A DNA stretch of 64,000 bases, taken from positions 6,482,001 through 6,546,000 of the forward strand of contig NZ_CP023747.1 in the NCBI RefSeq assembly GCF_008704995.1, in the 5' to 3' direction. The notes beneath the pieces are model-generated. The model saw only the letters and a list, made by a program, of their open reading frames with translations. It did not search any database and was not told where the DNA came from. This DNA comes from Streptomyces nodosus. GTDB taxonomy: Bacteria; Actinomycetota; Actinomycetes; Streptomycetales; Streptomycetaceae. The position numbers were made by a program, and so were the translations under genes. Below are positions 41,046 through 49,372 of this stretch, in pieces (positions within the stretch are counted from its first letter, which is position 1; every line of letters begins with the position of its first letter).

Positions 41046-41333
41046 ATGCACGAACGCGAATTGCGCGCTTTTGTCGCGATTGCCGAAATAGGCCGAATGG
41101 ACCTTGCGGCCAAGCAGCTCGGATATTCGCAACCCGCTATTAGTTATCAGATCATATGCCTTGAGCGGTCTCTGGGCATCAAGCTGTTCACTCGAAATTC
41201 GGGGGGCACCACTCTGACTCGTGAAGGGCAGATGATTTTGTCCTCGGCACGCGCGACGTTGATGCTGATAGACAATATCAAGAGAGAATGTCTGGAATTC
41301 AGCAGAGTGCCCGTGGCCGTCACGGCCGTGTAG
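41046..41333 (+). CDS. LysR-type DNA-binding domain-only regulator
   Basis: A 95-aa protein consisting of the LysR winged helix alone. MHERELRAFVAIAEIGRM, AAKQLGYSQPAISYQI and LERSLGIKLFTRNSGGTTLT match the HTH consensus, followed by the start of the linker helix. There is no co-inducer-binding domain; the stop falls where that domain would begin. Base composition is low for this genome and rare codons (ATA, AGT, TTT) are used. It could be a true short regulator, as seen in several peptide antibiotic clusters, or a truncated gene. The downstream 210 bp hold no LysR effector-domain remnant in frame that I could recognise. Confidence 0.75.
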   Translation: MHERELRAFVAIAEIGRMDLAAKQLGYSQPAISYQIICLERSLGIKLFTRNSGGTTLTREGQMILSSARATLMLIDNIKRECLEFSRVPVAVTAV

Positions 41334-41545
41334 CCGGGCCCCGATCCGGATCCGCGTGACCGCCTGGATCCCGGAGTGCCGACTCGACCGCTGCCCCGGT
41401 CGGTCGGTCACCGCTGCCGTCCCGCCGACACGTCGGCGTGTCCGGCGTCCTCTCACCGCCCGCCGGCACCTGCGCGGCGACGGACGCACGGTCTCCCGGA
41501 GCGGGCATCAGGTGATGTCGTCCATGCTTATACAAAGGGAGAACA

Positions 41546-42121
41546 GTGGCGCAGGGGGAGAAGGAAATCGTCGTGGTGAGCGCGGCCTCGGCCGTGCGGG
41601 ACCGCGGCACCGTGGTGATATCGGGGTTGGCGAGCGACGCACACACCTGGAACCTGGTCTACCTTCAGCTGCTCATCGAGGAACTCGGCTACGACGTGGT
41701 CAACCTCGGGCCCTGTGTGCCGGATGATGTGCTGGTCGACGAATGCCGCCGGATCGATCCGGTGCTGCTCGTCATCGGCAGTGTCAACGGGCACGGCTGC
41801 ACCGACGGCCTGCGGGTGGTGGCGCGGCTGCGCGCCTGCCCGGAGCTGGCCGCCACTCCGATGGTGATCGGAGGCAAGCTCACGGTGTCCGACGAGAACG
41901 TGGAGCGTCACGCCCGGGCACTGGCGGAGGCGGGCTTCGACGCGGTCTTCCCCGACCAGTCGTCGGACCCGGCCGACTTCACGGCGTTCATCGCCTCGCT
42001 CCCGGCCGCCTCGCTCTCCGACGCTTCGCTCTCTGCCGCCTCGCTTCCTGCCACTTCGCTTCCTGCCACTTCGCTTCCGGCCGCTCCGCTTCCGGCCCTG
42101 AGTGCCGGGAGACCCGAGTGA
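41546..42121 (+). CDS. Methylaspartate (glutamate) mutase small, B12-binding subunit
   Basis: A 191-aa cobalamin-binding subunit. With the large subunit it isomerises L-glutamate to (2S,3S)-3-methylaspartate by a radical mechanism. The fold is recognisable from VVISGLASDAHTWN, LLIEELGYDVVNLGPCVP, IGSVNGHGCTDG and VIGGKLTV. The cobalt-ligand motif is altered: D31-A-H33-T-W-N36, with Asn where DxHxxG proteins have Gly; the His ligand itself is kept. The last 35 residues are a low-complexity tail from a 15-bp repeat and are not part of the family domain. The stop overlaps the large-subunit GTG. In skyllamycin-type clusters this pair supplies beta-methyl-Asp. Confidence 0.88.
   Translation: MAQGEKEIVVVSAASAVRDRGTVVISGLASDAHTWNLVYLQLLIEELGYDVVNLGPCVPDDVLVDECRRIDPVLLVIGSVNGHGCTDGLRVVARLRACPELAATPMVIGGKLTVSDENVERHARALAEAGFDAVFPDQSSDPADFTAFIASLPAASLSDASLSAASLPATSLPATSLPAAPLPALSAGRPE
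41996..42100 (+). repeat. Seven tandem 15-bp repeats in the mutase small-subunit gene
   Basis: Seven consecutive 15-bp units (consensus TCGCTTCCTGCCACT) run from 41996 to 42100; units 4 and 5 are identical. Each unit keeps the frame and codes for a pentapeptide of the form S-L-P-A-(A/T). The array lies beyond the conserved domain, just before the stop. Confidence 0.9.
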
Positions 42122-43437
42122 GCGCCCTGGTGCCGGACGGGCCCATGCCCGCGCAGCCGGGATTCGGCGCGTTCGTCCGTGCGCGGGCGAACGCCGGTGC
42201 CCTTGTGGTGCAGCCGCGGATGGGCTTCGGCGATCCGGAGCGGATGAGGGAGGGGCTGGCGGCCACCAAGGCGGCGCGGGGGCACACCGTCGGCACACTG
42301 ACCCTGGACAGCTACACCAGGGTGGGGGATCTGGCCGCGGCCGAGCACGCACTGCGTGAGGACGTGCCGCTCAACGGCTACCCGATCGTCAGCCACAGCG
42401 ACGCCACGACCCGGGCGATGCTGGCCGGTGTCAGGGACGCCGGCTTCCCCGTGCAGGTACGGCACGGATCGGCGCTGCCCCAGCACATCTTCCGCAAACT
42501 GATCGCCCTCGGCCTGGACGCGACCGAGGGCGGGCCCGTGTCCTACTGCCTGCCCTACGGACGCACCCCGCTGGCCGCATCGGTCGAGGCCTGGCGGCAG
42601 TGCACCGAAATCTTCTCCCAGCTGCGCGGCCAGGACGCCGAACCACATCTGGAGACCTTCGGCGGCTGCATGATGGGCCAGTTGTGCCCACCCAGCCAGC
42701 TGGTGGCACTGAGCGTGCTGGAGGCATTCTTCTTCCGTGCGTACGGGTGCCGCAGCATCTCGGTGAGCTACGCCCAGCAGACCCATGCCGGCCAGGACGC
42801 CGAGGCGGTGTTCGCGCTGCGCCGACTGTGCGATGCGCTGCTGCCCGATGTGGACTGGCATGTGGTCATCTATGCCTATATGGGGGTGTATCCGGTCACC
42901 GATGCCGGGGCGTACCGGCTGCTGGGTCAGGCCGCCGAGCTGGCCGTGCGGACCGGCTCCGAGCGGCTGATCGTCAAGACGGTCGCCGAGTCACGGCGGA
43001 TCCCCACCGTCGCGGAGAACGTGGCGGCCCTGGAGTTCGCGGCCCGAGCCGCCGAGGCGACCCGTGCGGCGCCCGATCCGGGCACGGACACCCAGACATA
43101 CGCCGAAGCGCTGGCGCTGGTCGAAGGGGTGCTGAACCTGCACCCGGATCCGGCTCGCGCTCTGCTGCTGGCGTTCGAACGCGGCTATCTGGACATCCCG
43201 TACTGCGTGCATCCGGACAACCGGGGCCGCACCCGCAGCCGGCTCGACGGGGAGGGCAGGCTGTGCTGGGCTCAGACCGGCGCGCTGCCGCTGTCGCATC
43301 TGGTGCCGAACGGCCAGGGCCGCGCGGTGAGCGCGGCGGGTCTGCTGGCGGACCTCTCCTATATGAGGGACAAGGCCGACCGGGAGGCGATCCAGCACCG
43401 TGCCCCCGCCGCGGTGGCGGCCTCCGACCTGCGGTGA
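42118..43437 (+). CDS. Methylaspartate (glutamate) mutase large, catalytic subunit
   Basis: A 439-aa TIM-barrel catalytic subunit (GlmE/MutE type). Recognisable segments are LVVQPRMGFGD, GTLTLDSYTRVGD, PLNGYPIVSH, QVRHGSALPQ, GGPVSYCLPYGRTPL and LIVKTVAESRRIPTVAENV. It is shorter than the Clostridium enzyme (about 480 aa) but keeps the substrate-binding Arg/Glu regions. It holds glutamate in the barrel while the small subunit presents adenosylcobalamin. The GTG start overlaps the small-subunit stop, so the two are made in equal amounts. It ends in a strong terminator facing the flavin reductase gene. Confidence 0.9.
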   Translation: MSALVPDGPMPAQPGFGAFVRARANAGALVVQPRMGFGDPERMREGLAATKAARGHTVGTLTLDSYTRVGDLAAAEHALREDVPLNGYPIVSHSDATTRAMLAGVRDAGFPVQVRHGSALPQHIFRKLIALGLDATEGGPVSYCLPYGRTPLAASVEAWRQCTEIFSQLRGQDAEPHLETFGGCMMGQLCPPSQLVALSVLEAFFFRAYGCRSISVSYAQQTHAGQDAEAVFALRRLCDALLPDVDWHVVIYAYMGVYPVTDAGAYRLLGQAAELAVRTGSERLIVKTVAESRRIPTVAENVAALEFAARAAEATRAAPDPGTDTQTYAEALALVEGVLNLHPDPARALLLAFERGYLDIPYCVHPDNRGRTRSRLDGEGRLCWAQTGALPLSHLVPNGQGRAVSAAGLLADLSYMRDKADREAIQHRAPAAVAASDLR

Positions 43438-43440
43438 CGG

Positions 43441-43483
43441 GTCCGGCCGCGCCTGCCGTCAGTGGCGGCAGGCGCGGCCGGAC
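43441..43483. terminator. Bidirectional terminator, 18-bp perfect inverted repeat
   Basis: Arms 43441-43458 and 43466-43483 pair perfectly with a 7-nt loop, directly after the mutase large-subunit stop and before the convergent flavin reductase stop. Confidence 0.85.
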
Positions 43484-43553
43484 ATCGGTGACGGCGCAGG
43501 CCCGGTCCGGCATCCGGCGTCGATCGTCGGCAGGGCGGGACAGGCGTGATGCC

Positions 43554-44063
43554 TCAGACCGGGTCCGCGGCCGGCTCGGGCCAGCCGACGAACTGCCGGC
43601 GGCCGTACAGCAGCGGTGCTCCGACGGCACAGTCGGTGCCGAACACCTCGCCGAAGACCACGACATGGTCACCGACGACCTTGGCGTCCGCCACCCGGCA
43701 GGCGGCGAACGCCACGATGTCCTCGCCGAGGCGGGGGAGTCCGGCGCTGCCGACCGGTTGCCAGGGCACCCGCTCGAAATGGCTCAGTGAGGAGTCGGCG
43801 AACAGGCGGGCGACCGGGCTCGCGCCGACGCCGAGCAGATTCACCCCGAAGTAGCCATGGGCGCACAACGCGCCGAGCGTCTTGCTGGTGACCGACAGAC
43901 AGACGGACAGAACGGGCGGACGCAGGCTGACGCTCGAGAGGGAGGAGCAAGTCATACCGCGCGGCCGGCCGTCCTCGTCGACGGTGGTGACCACGGACAC
44001 GCCGGTCGGGAAGGAGCTCATGAACGCGCGGTACGCCTCGGCGTCGACCGGACTCGGCTCCAT
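43554..44063 (-). CDS. Flavin reductase family protein
   Basis: A 169-aa FMN-binding split-barrel reductase. FMSSFPTGVSVVTT at the N-terminus, GMTCSSLSSVSLRPPVLSVCL and NLLGVGASPVARLFA are family-typical. It reduces FMN or FAD with NAD(P)H for a partner monooxygenase. The partner is almost certainly the luciferase-like enzyme encoded 40 bp upstream on the same strand. Of two in-frame ATGs (44069 and 44063), the second has a GAAGGGG site at proper spacing and is chosen. Confidence 0.9.
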   Translation of the reverse strand: MEPSPVDAEAYRAFMSSFPTGVSVVTTVDEDGRPRGMTCSSLSSVSLRPPVLSVCLSVTSKTLGALCAHGYFGVNLLGVGASPVARLFADSSLSHFERVPWQPVGSAGLPRLGEDIVAFAACRVADAKVVGDHVVVFGEVFGTDCAVGAPLLYGRRQFVGWPEPAADPV

Positions 44064-44103
44064 ATCCATCCCCTTCGTAGCTCCAGCCCGTCCCGCTCCG
44101 GGA

Positions 44104-45174
44104 TCAGCGGCCCTGCTCGCGTTCCCGCCATGCCTGCCTGAGCCGGTCGAGATGGTCCAGGCCGGACAGCACCTCGTCGGGCTCCACCCCGAAGTCGATC
44201 AGGCAGGCGATCTCGTCCACCCCGATCTCGTGGAGCGCCTCGCACATCCGCAGACCGTCCTCGACCGTGCCGAACAGGCCGCTGGTGTCGAAATAGCGGT
44301 CGAACGCCTGACCGACCAGGAAGTCGATGTCCGCCGGGCTCATCTTGTTGAGATCCAGCGCGACCGCGTTCGCGCCCGCCGCCTTGGCGGCATGGATGAC
44401 CAGGTCGAAGGAGCTGGCCAGATACTTGCTGAACGGCTCGCGGACCGTCTGCCGCACCTTCTCCCGGTCCGTGCCGATGAAGGTGTGCAGCATGAGCGCG
44501 ACATGTCCGTCGCCCTCGGTCTCGTCGTGGTGGTCGCGGAAGGCCTGCCGGTATTCGCCGATCCGCTTCTCCAGCACATCGATGCCCTGACCCAGCAGAT
44601 GGGTCAGCACACCGGCGCCCATCTCGCCGGCTTCGCGGAAGGTCTGCGGATTGCCCGCGCTGGTCAGCCAGACCGGCAGTTCCGGCTGCACCGGCGGTGG
44701 GAAGACCGTCAAGGTGACGGTCTCACCCGCGCCGTCGACGAAGGTCGCGGGCTCCTGCCGCCAGAGGCCCCGGATCGCCTCGATCGAGTCGACCAGTCCT
44801 GATCTGCGGGTCGGATAGCCCTCCGGGCGCAGTACGAAGTCGGCGGCGTGCCAACCGGAGGCGAAGGCGATGCCCACCCTCCCCTTGGAGAGGTTGTCGA
44901 CGACGGACCACTCCTCGGCGATGCGCACCGGGTGGTGCAGCGGGGCCACCACACTGCCGGCCCGCACCGCGACTTTCTCGGTGACCGCGGCCACCGCGGC
45001 GCCGGTCACCGCCGGATTCGGATACAGGCCGCCGAACGCATGGAAGTGGCGTTCAGGGGTCCACACCGATGCGAAATCGTGGGTGTCGGCGAACTTGGCT
45101 CCCTCGATCAGCAGTCGATATCTGTCGCCGGCGTCCTCGTTGTCGTTCGCGAAGTAGAAAAGGCCGAAATCCAT
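44104..45174 (-). CDS. sky39: LLM-class flavin-dependent monooxygenase (alpha-hydroxyglycine enzyme candidate)
   Basis: A 356-aa bacterial-luciferase-like TIM barrel. MDFGLFYFANDNED, FASVWTPERHFHAFGGLYPNP and VRIAEEWSVVDNLSKGRVGIAFASGWHAADF are typical of the MupA/Atu3640-type monooxygenases found in many NRPS and PKS clusters. The C-terminal half is family-normal. The ATG at 45174 has GGAGG 5 bp upstream. In the skyllamycin cluster a luciferase-like enzyme (Sky39) is needed for alpha-hydroxylation of the glycine residue. The NRPS here has a glycine-type module, so the same role is proposed. The symbol rests on cluster context, not on an alignment. Confidence 0.82.
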   Translation of the reverse strand: MDFGLFYFANDNEDAGDRYRLLIEGAKFADTHDFASVWTPERHFHAFGGLYPNPAVTGAAVAAVTEKVAVRAGSVVAPLHHPVRIAEEWSVVDNLSKGRVGIAFASGWHAADFVLRPEGYPTRRSGLVDSIEAIRGLWRQEPATFVDGAGETVTLTVFPPPVQPELPVWLTSAGNPQTFREAGEMGAGVLTHLLGQGIDVLEKRIGEYRQAFRDHHDETEGDGHVALMLHTFIGTDREKVRQTVREPFSKYLASSFDLVIHAAKAAGANAVALDLNKMSPADIDFLVGQAFDRYFDTSGLFGTVEDGLRMCEALHEIGVDEIACLIDFGVEPDEVLSGLDHLDRLRQAWREREQGR

Positions 45175-45347
45175 GGCGCCTCCAGCCATCAGCGCGTGCG
45201 GTCGGTGGCCGAGCGAAATACCGAGTAGAGCCGGATTCTGTCAGCCTGTCGCACGCAGCTTAGTCAAGATGAAAATCCGCTCCGGACCAGTTAGAAAACT
45301 CTGTGGCCGGGCTTGAAATATGGTGTCGTGGACCGTAGGCGGCGGTT

Positions 45348-46142
45348 TCACCGCAGGAGTCCGGCGCGGCCGTGGGCCCGCACCGCGGCCGGAACGGCGA
45401 GAGCGATGAGCAGCACACAGAAACCGATCGCGAGCGGCGCCGCATGACGGTCGGGGAAGCCCGCGGCGACCATGGTGTCCTGATGGCCCAGCAGATCCCG
45501 CACCGCGCTGTTCACCGCGGTCACCGGATTCCAGCCGACCAGTTCACGCAGCCAGCCGGGCAGGCCGTCCGGCGGTACGAACGCATTGGACAGGAACGTC
45601 ACCGGCAGCAGGCACACCGGTACGACCGAGGTGACCGCCTCGGCGTTGCGGACGGTGAGACCCAGCAGGATCCCCAGGCACGAACATCCCATGGCCAGCA
45701 GCAGTTCCAGGCCCACCGCGGCCAGCGCCGCCGTCGGCCGCAGGCCGTCGGCCCAGCCCGCGGCCCAGGCGGCGGGCACCACACCGGCCATCGCCGCCAC
45801 CACGGGCAGCGAGTCCACCACGATCCGTCCGAGCAGGATCGCCGTACGGTCGACCGGAAGCGAGCGGAGCCGGTCGAACATGCCGTCCTGAAGGTCGTCG
45901 ACCACGCCCAGCGCGGACACCGCGGTCGTCGAGACGGCGATCGAGGTGACCACGCCCGCCGACACAAAGGCACCGTAGGGCCCTCCACCGGGGACCCGCA
46001 TGCTGCCGCCGAACAGGATCCCGAGGCCGAGCACCATCGCGACCGGCATCACGGTGAACCCGATCAGCTTCTCCGGCAGCCGCAGCAGATGCCGAAGATG
46101 CCGGCCGGCTATCGCCCGTACGTCGCCGAGGAACTCCGCCAT
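45348..46142 (-). CDS. ABC-2 type permease (DrrB-like), second permease of the cluster
   Basis: A 264-aa permease with six hydrophobic segments, in the order VMPVAMVLGLGILFG, FVSAGVVTSIAVSTTAVSALG, VVAAMAGVVPAAWAAG, LAAVGLELLLAMGCSCLGILLGL, VVPVCLLPVTFLS and LAIGFCVLLIALAVPAAV. The cytoplasmic VVDDLQDGMFDRLRSLPVDRTAILLGR loop is the DrrB signature. It resembles the other permease of the cluster along its whole length but has no ATPase of its own. It lies 15 bp after the methyltransferase gene. A heteromeric exporter with the shared ATPase is likely. Confidence 0.85.
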   Translation of the reverse strand: MAEFLGDVRAIAGRHLRHLLRLPEKLIGFTVMPVAMVLGLGILFGGSMRVPGGGPYGAFVSAGVVTSIAVSTTAVSALGVVDDLQDGMFDRLRSLPVDRTAILLGRIVVDSLPVVAAMAGVVPAAWAAGWADGLRPTAALAAVGLELLLAMGCSCLGILLGLTVRNAEAVTSVVPVCLLPVTFLSNAFVPPDGLPGWLRELVGWNPVTAVNSAVRDLLGHQDTMVAAGFPDRHAAPLAIGFCVLLIALAVPAAVRAHGRAGLLR

Positions 46143-46157
46143 GTCGCCGAGGGCCGG

Positions 46158-47309
46158 TCAGGCGTGCCCGGCGAGCAGGATCCGGTGCATCGGGGTGTCC
46201 AGCACCGCGACCCGCCGCAGACCCGCCGAGGCCAGCCAGCGGTCGTAGTCGTCCAGCAGGAAGGCGTCGCCGCCGCCGGTCGCCAGCATGGACGCGGCGA
46301 ACAGCATCGCGAACCGGTCCTGGATCGACTTGGCGTCCTTCTCGTCGGTGACCAGATGGTCGGCGATGCAGACCAGACCGTCCTTCGACAGCGCCTCCTT
46401 GGACCTGCGCAGCAGCTCCTGCGCCGACTCGGGGGTCTGGAGATGGAAGATGTTGACGAAGACCAGCAGATCGTGGTCGGAGCCCCAGCTCTCGGTCCAG
46501 AAGTCGCGCACCTGGACGTCGAACCGGTCGGCGACACCGAGCCGTTCGGCCTGCGCCCTGGCGATCGGGGCGATGTTCGGGGCCTCCAGGCCGGTGGCCC
46601 GCCACCCGGGGAACGCCCGCAGCAGCAGCTGGCTGTACAGGCCGGTGCCGCAGCCGATGTCCAGCACGGAGGCCGGTCGGTCCGTGGGCCACTCCAGCGT
46701 CTCGAAGCCGCCGCGCAGCGCCTCCACGATCGGCGGCGCCCAGAAGTTGATGCCGCGCACCAGGGACTCGTAGTTGTGCTCGGTGATCTGGTTCAGCTGG
46801 AGACTGCCGGTCTCGTCGCGGTTGTCGCGGCGCACCGCGTCGGCCAGGTTGCGCCAGGAGTGCCAGGCCAGCTGCCGGTCGTACTCGATCTTGCCGACCA
46901 GGCTGAACAGCCCGCCGGGCAGCAGGCATTCGTGCATCTCCTCCGACATCCGGTAGAGGGCCGGACCGGCGTCGGCGGGGATTCGGTCGACGATGTCGTA
47001 GGCGTAGAGACCGTCCATCAGCACCCGCATCGCCCGCTGTTCGGCGTCACACGCCGTGGCGAGCTGGTCGCTGGTCTTCGGCCCCGTGCTCAGCTCGGCG
47101 AACACGCCGAGGTCGTGCGCGGCCTCGATGACGCCGGGCGCCCAGAGCGAGATCAGGTGCTCGTAGATCCGGTGGGCCGAGTGCACGACCTTGCCGGCAC
47201 CCCGCCAGTCGGGCAGCAGCGCGTTGTCCACGAGCGGGCGGATGTTGAGCTCCGGCGCGGGCGTGTCGTCCGTCTCGAAGTCGGCGGGCGTGGTGACGCC
47301 TGGCGTCAT
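46158..47309 (-). CDS. SAM-dependent O-methyltransferase (class I)
   Basis: A 383-aa two-domain methyltransferase. The N-terminal half is a helical dimerisation/winged-helix domain typical of small-molecule O-methyltransferases. The SAM-binding motif SVLDIGCGTGLYS is near residue 218, then TGLEAPNIAPIARAQA, VRDFWTESWGSDHDLLVFVNIFH and GLVCIADHLV. In skyllamycin one tyrosine is O-methylated and beta-hydroxylated, so tyrosine O-methylation is the working hypothesis; the acceptor is not readable from sequence. It lies between two permease genes in one leftward operon. Confidence 0.83.
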   Translation of the reverse strand: MTPGVTTPADFETDDTPAPELNIRPLVDNALLPDWRGAGKVVHSAHRIYEHLISLWAPGVIEAAHDLGVFAELSTGPKTSDQLATACDAEQRAMRVLMDGLYAYDIVDRIPADAGPALYRMSEEMHECLLPGGLFSLVGKIEYDRQLAWHSWRNLADAVRRDNRDETGSLQLNQITEHNYESLVRGINFWAPPIVEALRGGFETLEWPTDRPASVLDIGCGTGLYSQLLLRAFPGWRATGLEAPNIAPIARAQAERLGVADRFDVQVRDFWTESWGSDHDLLVFVNIFHLQTPESAQELLRRSKEALSKDGLVCIADHLVTDEKDAKSIQDRFAMLFAASMLATGGGDAFLLDDYDRWLASAGLRRVAVLDTPMHRILLAGHA

Positions 47310-47355
47310 CGCAGTGCTCCTTTGGGGATAGGCGGCGCCGTGTCGGGCGAACGGT

Positions 47356-48144
47356 TCACCGGGCTGCTGCGGTCTGGTACCTACGGGCGGCGAGCGGCAT
47401 GGCCAGCGCGATCATCACCACGATGAGGACCACGGCGACGGGGATCGGGTGGACCGAGGGGAAGGAGGTGTCACCCACGGAGGTGGGATTGCCGAACAGA
47501 TCGCGCAGCGCCCCGACCACGGCCGACAGCGGGTTCCAGACCGCGATGGCGCGCAGCCAGCCGGGCAGCCCGCTGAGCGGGATGAAGGCGCTGGACAGGA
47601 AGGTGAGCGGCATCATGACCATGGACATCACCGCACTGACCGCCTCGACGTTGCGCAGCGAAAGACCGAGCAGCGCGCCGAGCCAGGCGGCGCCGAGGCC
47701 CAGCAGCAGGAGGATGCCGAAGGCGGCCAGGAGGTGCGTGGCGCCGGTGTGCACCCGCCAGCCGATCAGATAGCCGACCGCGGCCATCACTACGATGGCG
47801 ATCGAGGACAGCAGCAGATCGGAGACGGTACGCCCGATCAGTACGGCGTAGCGGGACATGGGAAGCGAACGGAACCGGTCGACCAGGCCGTTGCGCAGGT
47901 CGTCGACCACGCCGACCGCGGTGGTCTGCAGGTTGGCCAGCATGACCTGGGCGAAGATGCCGGCCATGATGTACTCACGGTAGTTGCCGCCCTCGACCTG
48001 CATGGCGCTGCCGAACAGGAATCCGAAGACGATCACATACATCACCGGCATCAGCGTCACGCTCAGCAGCCGCTCCGGCACCCGGGTCAGATGCCGCAGA
48101 TGGCGGCCCACCAGGGCGAGGGAATCGCTCAGGAACTCGCTCAT
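47356..48144 (-). CDS. ABC-2 type permease (DrrB-like), paired with DrrA ATPase
   Basis: A 262-aa permease with six hydrophobic segments. VVDDLRNGLVDRFRSLPMSRYAVLIGR, the conserved cytoplasmic loop of DrrB proteins, is followed by IVVMAAVGYLIGW, LLAAFGILLLLGLGAAWLGALLGL, VMSMVMMPLTFLS and VVLIVVMIALAMPLA. Its ATG overlaps the stop of the ATPase gene (ATGA), so the two are made together. It should export the finished peptide and give self-protection. Confidence 0.88.
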   Translation of the reverse strand: MSEFLSDSLALVGRHLRHLTRVPERLLSVTLMPVMYVIVFGFLFGSAMQVEGGNYREYIMAGIFAQVMLANLQTTAVGVVDDLRNGLVDRFRSLPMSRYAVLIGRTVSDLLLSSIAIVVMAAVGYLIGWRVHTGATHLLAAFGILLLLGLGAAWLGALLGLSLRNVEAVSAVMSMVMMPLTFLSSAFIPLSGLPGWLRAIAVWNPLSAVVGALRDLFGNPTSVGDTSFPSVHPIPVAVVLIVVMIALAMPLAARRYQTAAAR

Positions 48145-49115
48145 GTCGCCGCTCCTTCGGTCACCGGCTGCGCCGTGGGGCCGGTGAGGGACAGGAAGAC
48201 CTCGTCCATCGACGGACGGCTGAGCCGGAAGTCGGCCACGGCGATCCCGGCCCGGGTCAGTTCGGTGGCCACCGTCGCGATGCCGCCGACGCCTTCGGTC
48301 ATCGGCACCGAGACGGTCTTTTTCTCCTCGTCCACGAGCGGCTCGTCGACGCCGAACCGGCTGAGCACCTTCGTCAGTACGACGAGGTCGTCCGCGGAGG
48401 CGGCGGTGACCCGCAGCCGGTCGTCGCCCACCCGGTCCTTCAACTCGTCGGGGGTGCCTTCGGCGACCACCGCGCCGTCGTTCAACACGGCTATATGGTC
48501 GGCGAGTTGGTCGGCCTCTTCGAGGTACTGGGTGGTCAGCAGCACGGTGACACCACGGCTCACCTGGCTGCGGATCACCTCCCACAGGGTCAGCCGGCTG
48601 GTCAGATCGAGCCCGGTGGTCGGTTCGTCGAGGAACAGCACCGGCGGCTCGGCGATCAGGCTGGCGGCGAGGTCCAGCCTGCGCCGCATGCCGCCGGAGT
48701 AGGTCTTCACCGGACGGCCGGCCGCGTCGGTCAGGTCGAGCCGCTCGAGCAGCTCGTCCGCCCTGGCCCGGGTGGCGGCCCGGCCGAGGTGATAGAGGGT
48801 GCCGATCAGCCGGAGGTTCTCCCGGCCGGTCAGGCGTTCGTCCACCGCCGCGTACTGTCCGGTCAGCCCGATGTGCCGGCGTACCTCTTTCGCCTGGCGG
48901 CGCACGTCGAATCCGGCCACACTCGCCTCGCCGCCGTCCGCGGAGAGCAGGGTGGCCAGGATGCGCACGGTCGTGGTCTTCCCGGCGCCGTTGGGGCCGA
49001 GCAGCCCGAACACCGTGCCGGCGGGGACCGACAGGTCGACACCGTTCAGCGCGTCTTTGACCTGCTTTCCACCATAACGTTTGCTCAGCCCCTCGGCCCG
49101 AATTGCAATGTCCAC
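48141..49115 (-). CDS. ABC transporter ATPase (DrrA-like)
   Basis: A 324-aa drug-export ATPase. Walker A is GPNGAGKTTTVRIL, Q-loop LTGQYAAVDE, signature YSGGMRRRLDLA, Walker B VLFLDEPTTGLD, switch His replaced by Gln in LLTTQYLEEAD (usual for DrrA). A C-terminal regulatory domain of about 90 residues ends in FRLSRPSMDEVFLSLTG, the DrrA tail motif. The GTG at 49115 has GGGGGTGA upstream. It heads a leftward operon of ATPase, permease, methyltransferase and second permease. It is divergent from the DUF3995 gene across 257 AT-richer bp that should carry both promoters. Confidence 0.92.
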   Translation of the reverse strand: MDIAIRAEGLSKRYGGKQVKDALNGVDLSVPAGTVFGLLGPNGAGKTTTVRILATLLSADGGEASVAGFDVRRQAKEVRRHIGLTGQYAAVDERLTGRENLRLIGTLYHLGRAATRARADELLERLDLTDAAGRPVKTYSGGMRRRLDLAASLIAEPPVLFLDEPTTGLDLTSRLTLWEVIRSQVSRGVTVLLTTQYLEEADQLADHIAVLNDGAVVAEGTPDELKDRVGDDRLRVTAASADDLVVLTKVLSRFGVDEPLVDEEKKTVSVPMTEGVGGIATVATELTRAGIAVADFRLSRPSMDEVFLSLTGPTAQPVTEGAAT

Positions 49116-49372
49116 GCATTCACCCCCATACGCTAAAGTCCGCTGATCGCGGATCAACGGTTCAGATCGGACAACGCCGGGTTTCCTGCGAGGACAGAGA
49201 ACTCCAACGGTTCACCGGCTGCGTCGGTTGTCGCATCGGCGCCGCCGACGCTAGCAGCGACATGTCCGGAACCGGATCTCTCATCGAAAACTCCGATACG
49301 CACCAGGTTCGTGCCTTCGTACCCGGTGATACCGTTCCCGCGGTGTGCCCGGGCCTCGAGACAAGGATTTGA

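Noticed and set aside
41546..43437. Glutamate mutase taken as a sign of a friulimicin/amphomycin-type lipopeptide cluster
   Set aside because: The visible NRPS has no Asp, Dab or Pro-type code, and the cluster has a P450, a luciferase-like enzyme and an O-methyltransferase; the skyllamycin gene set fits better. The methylaspartate module must lie outside the window.
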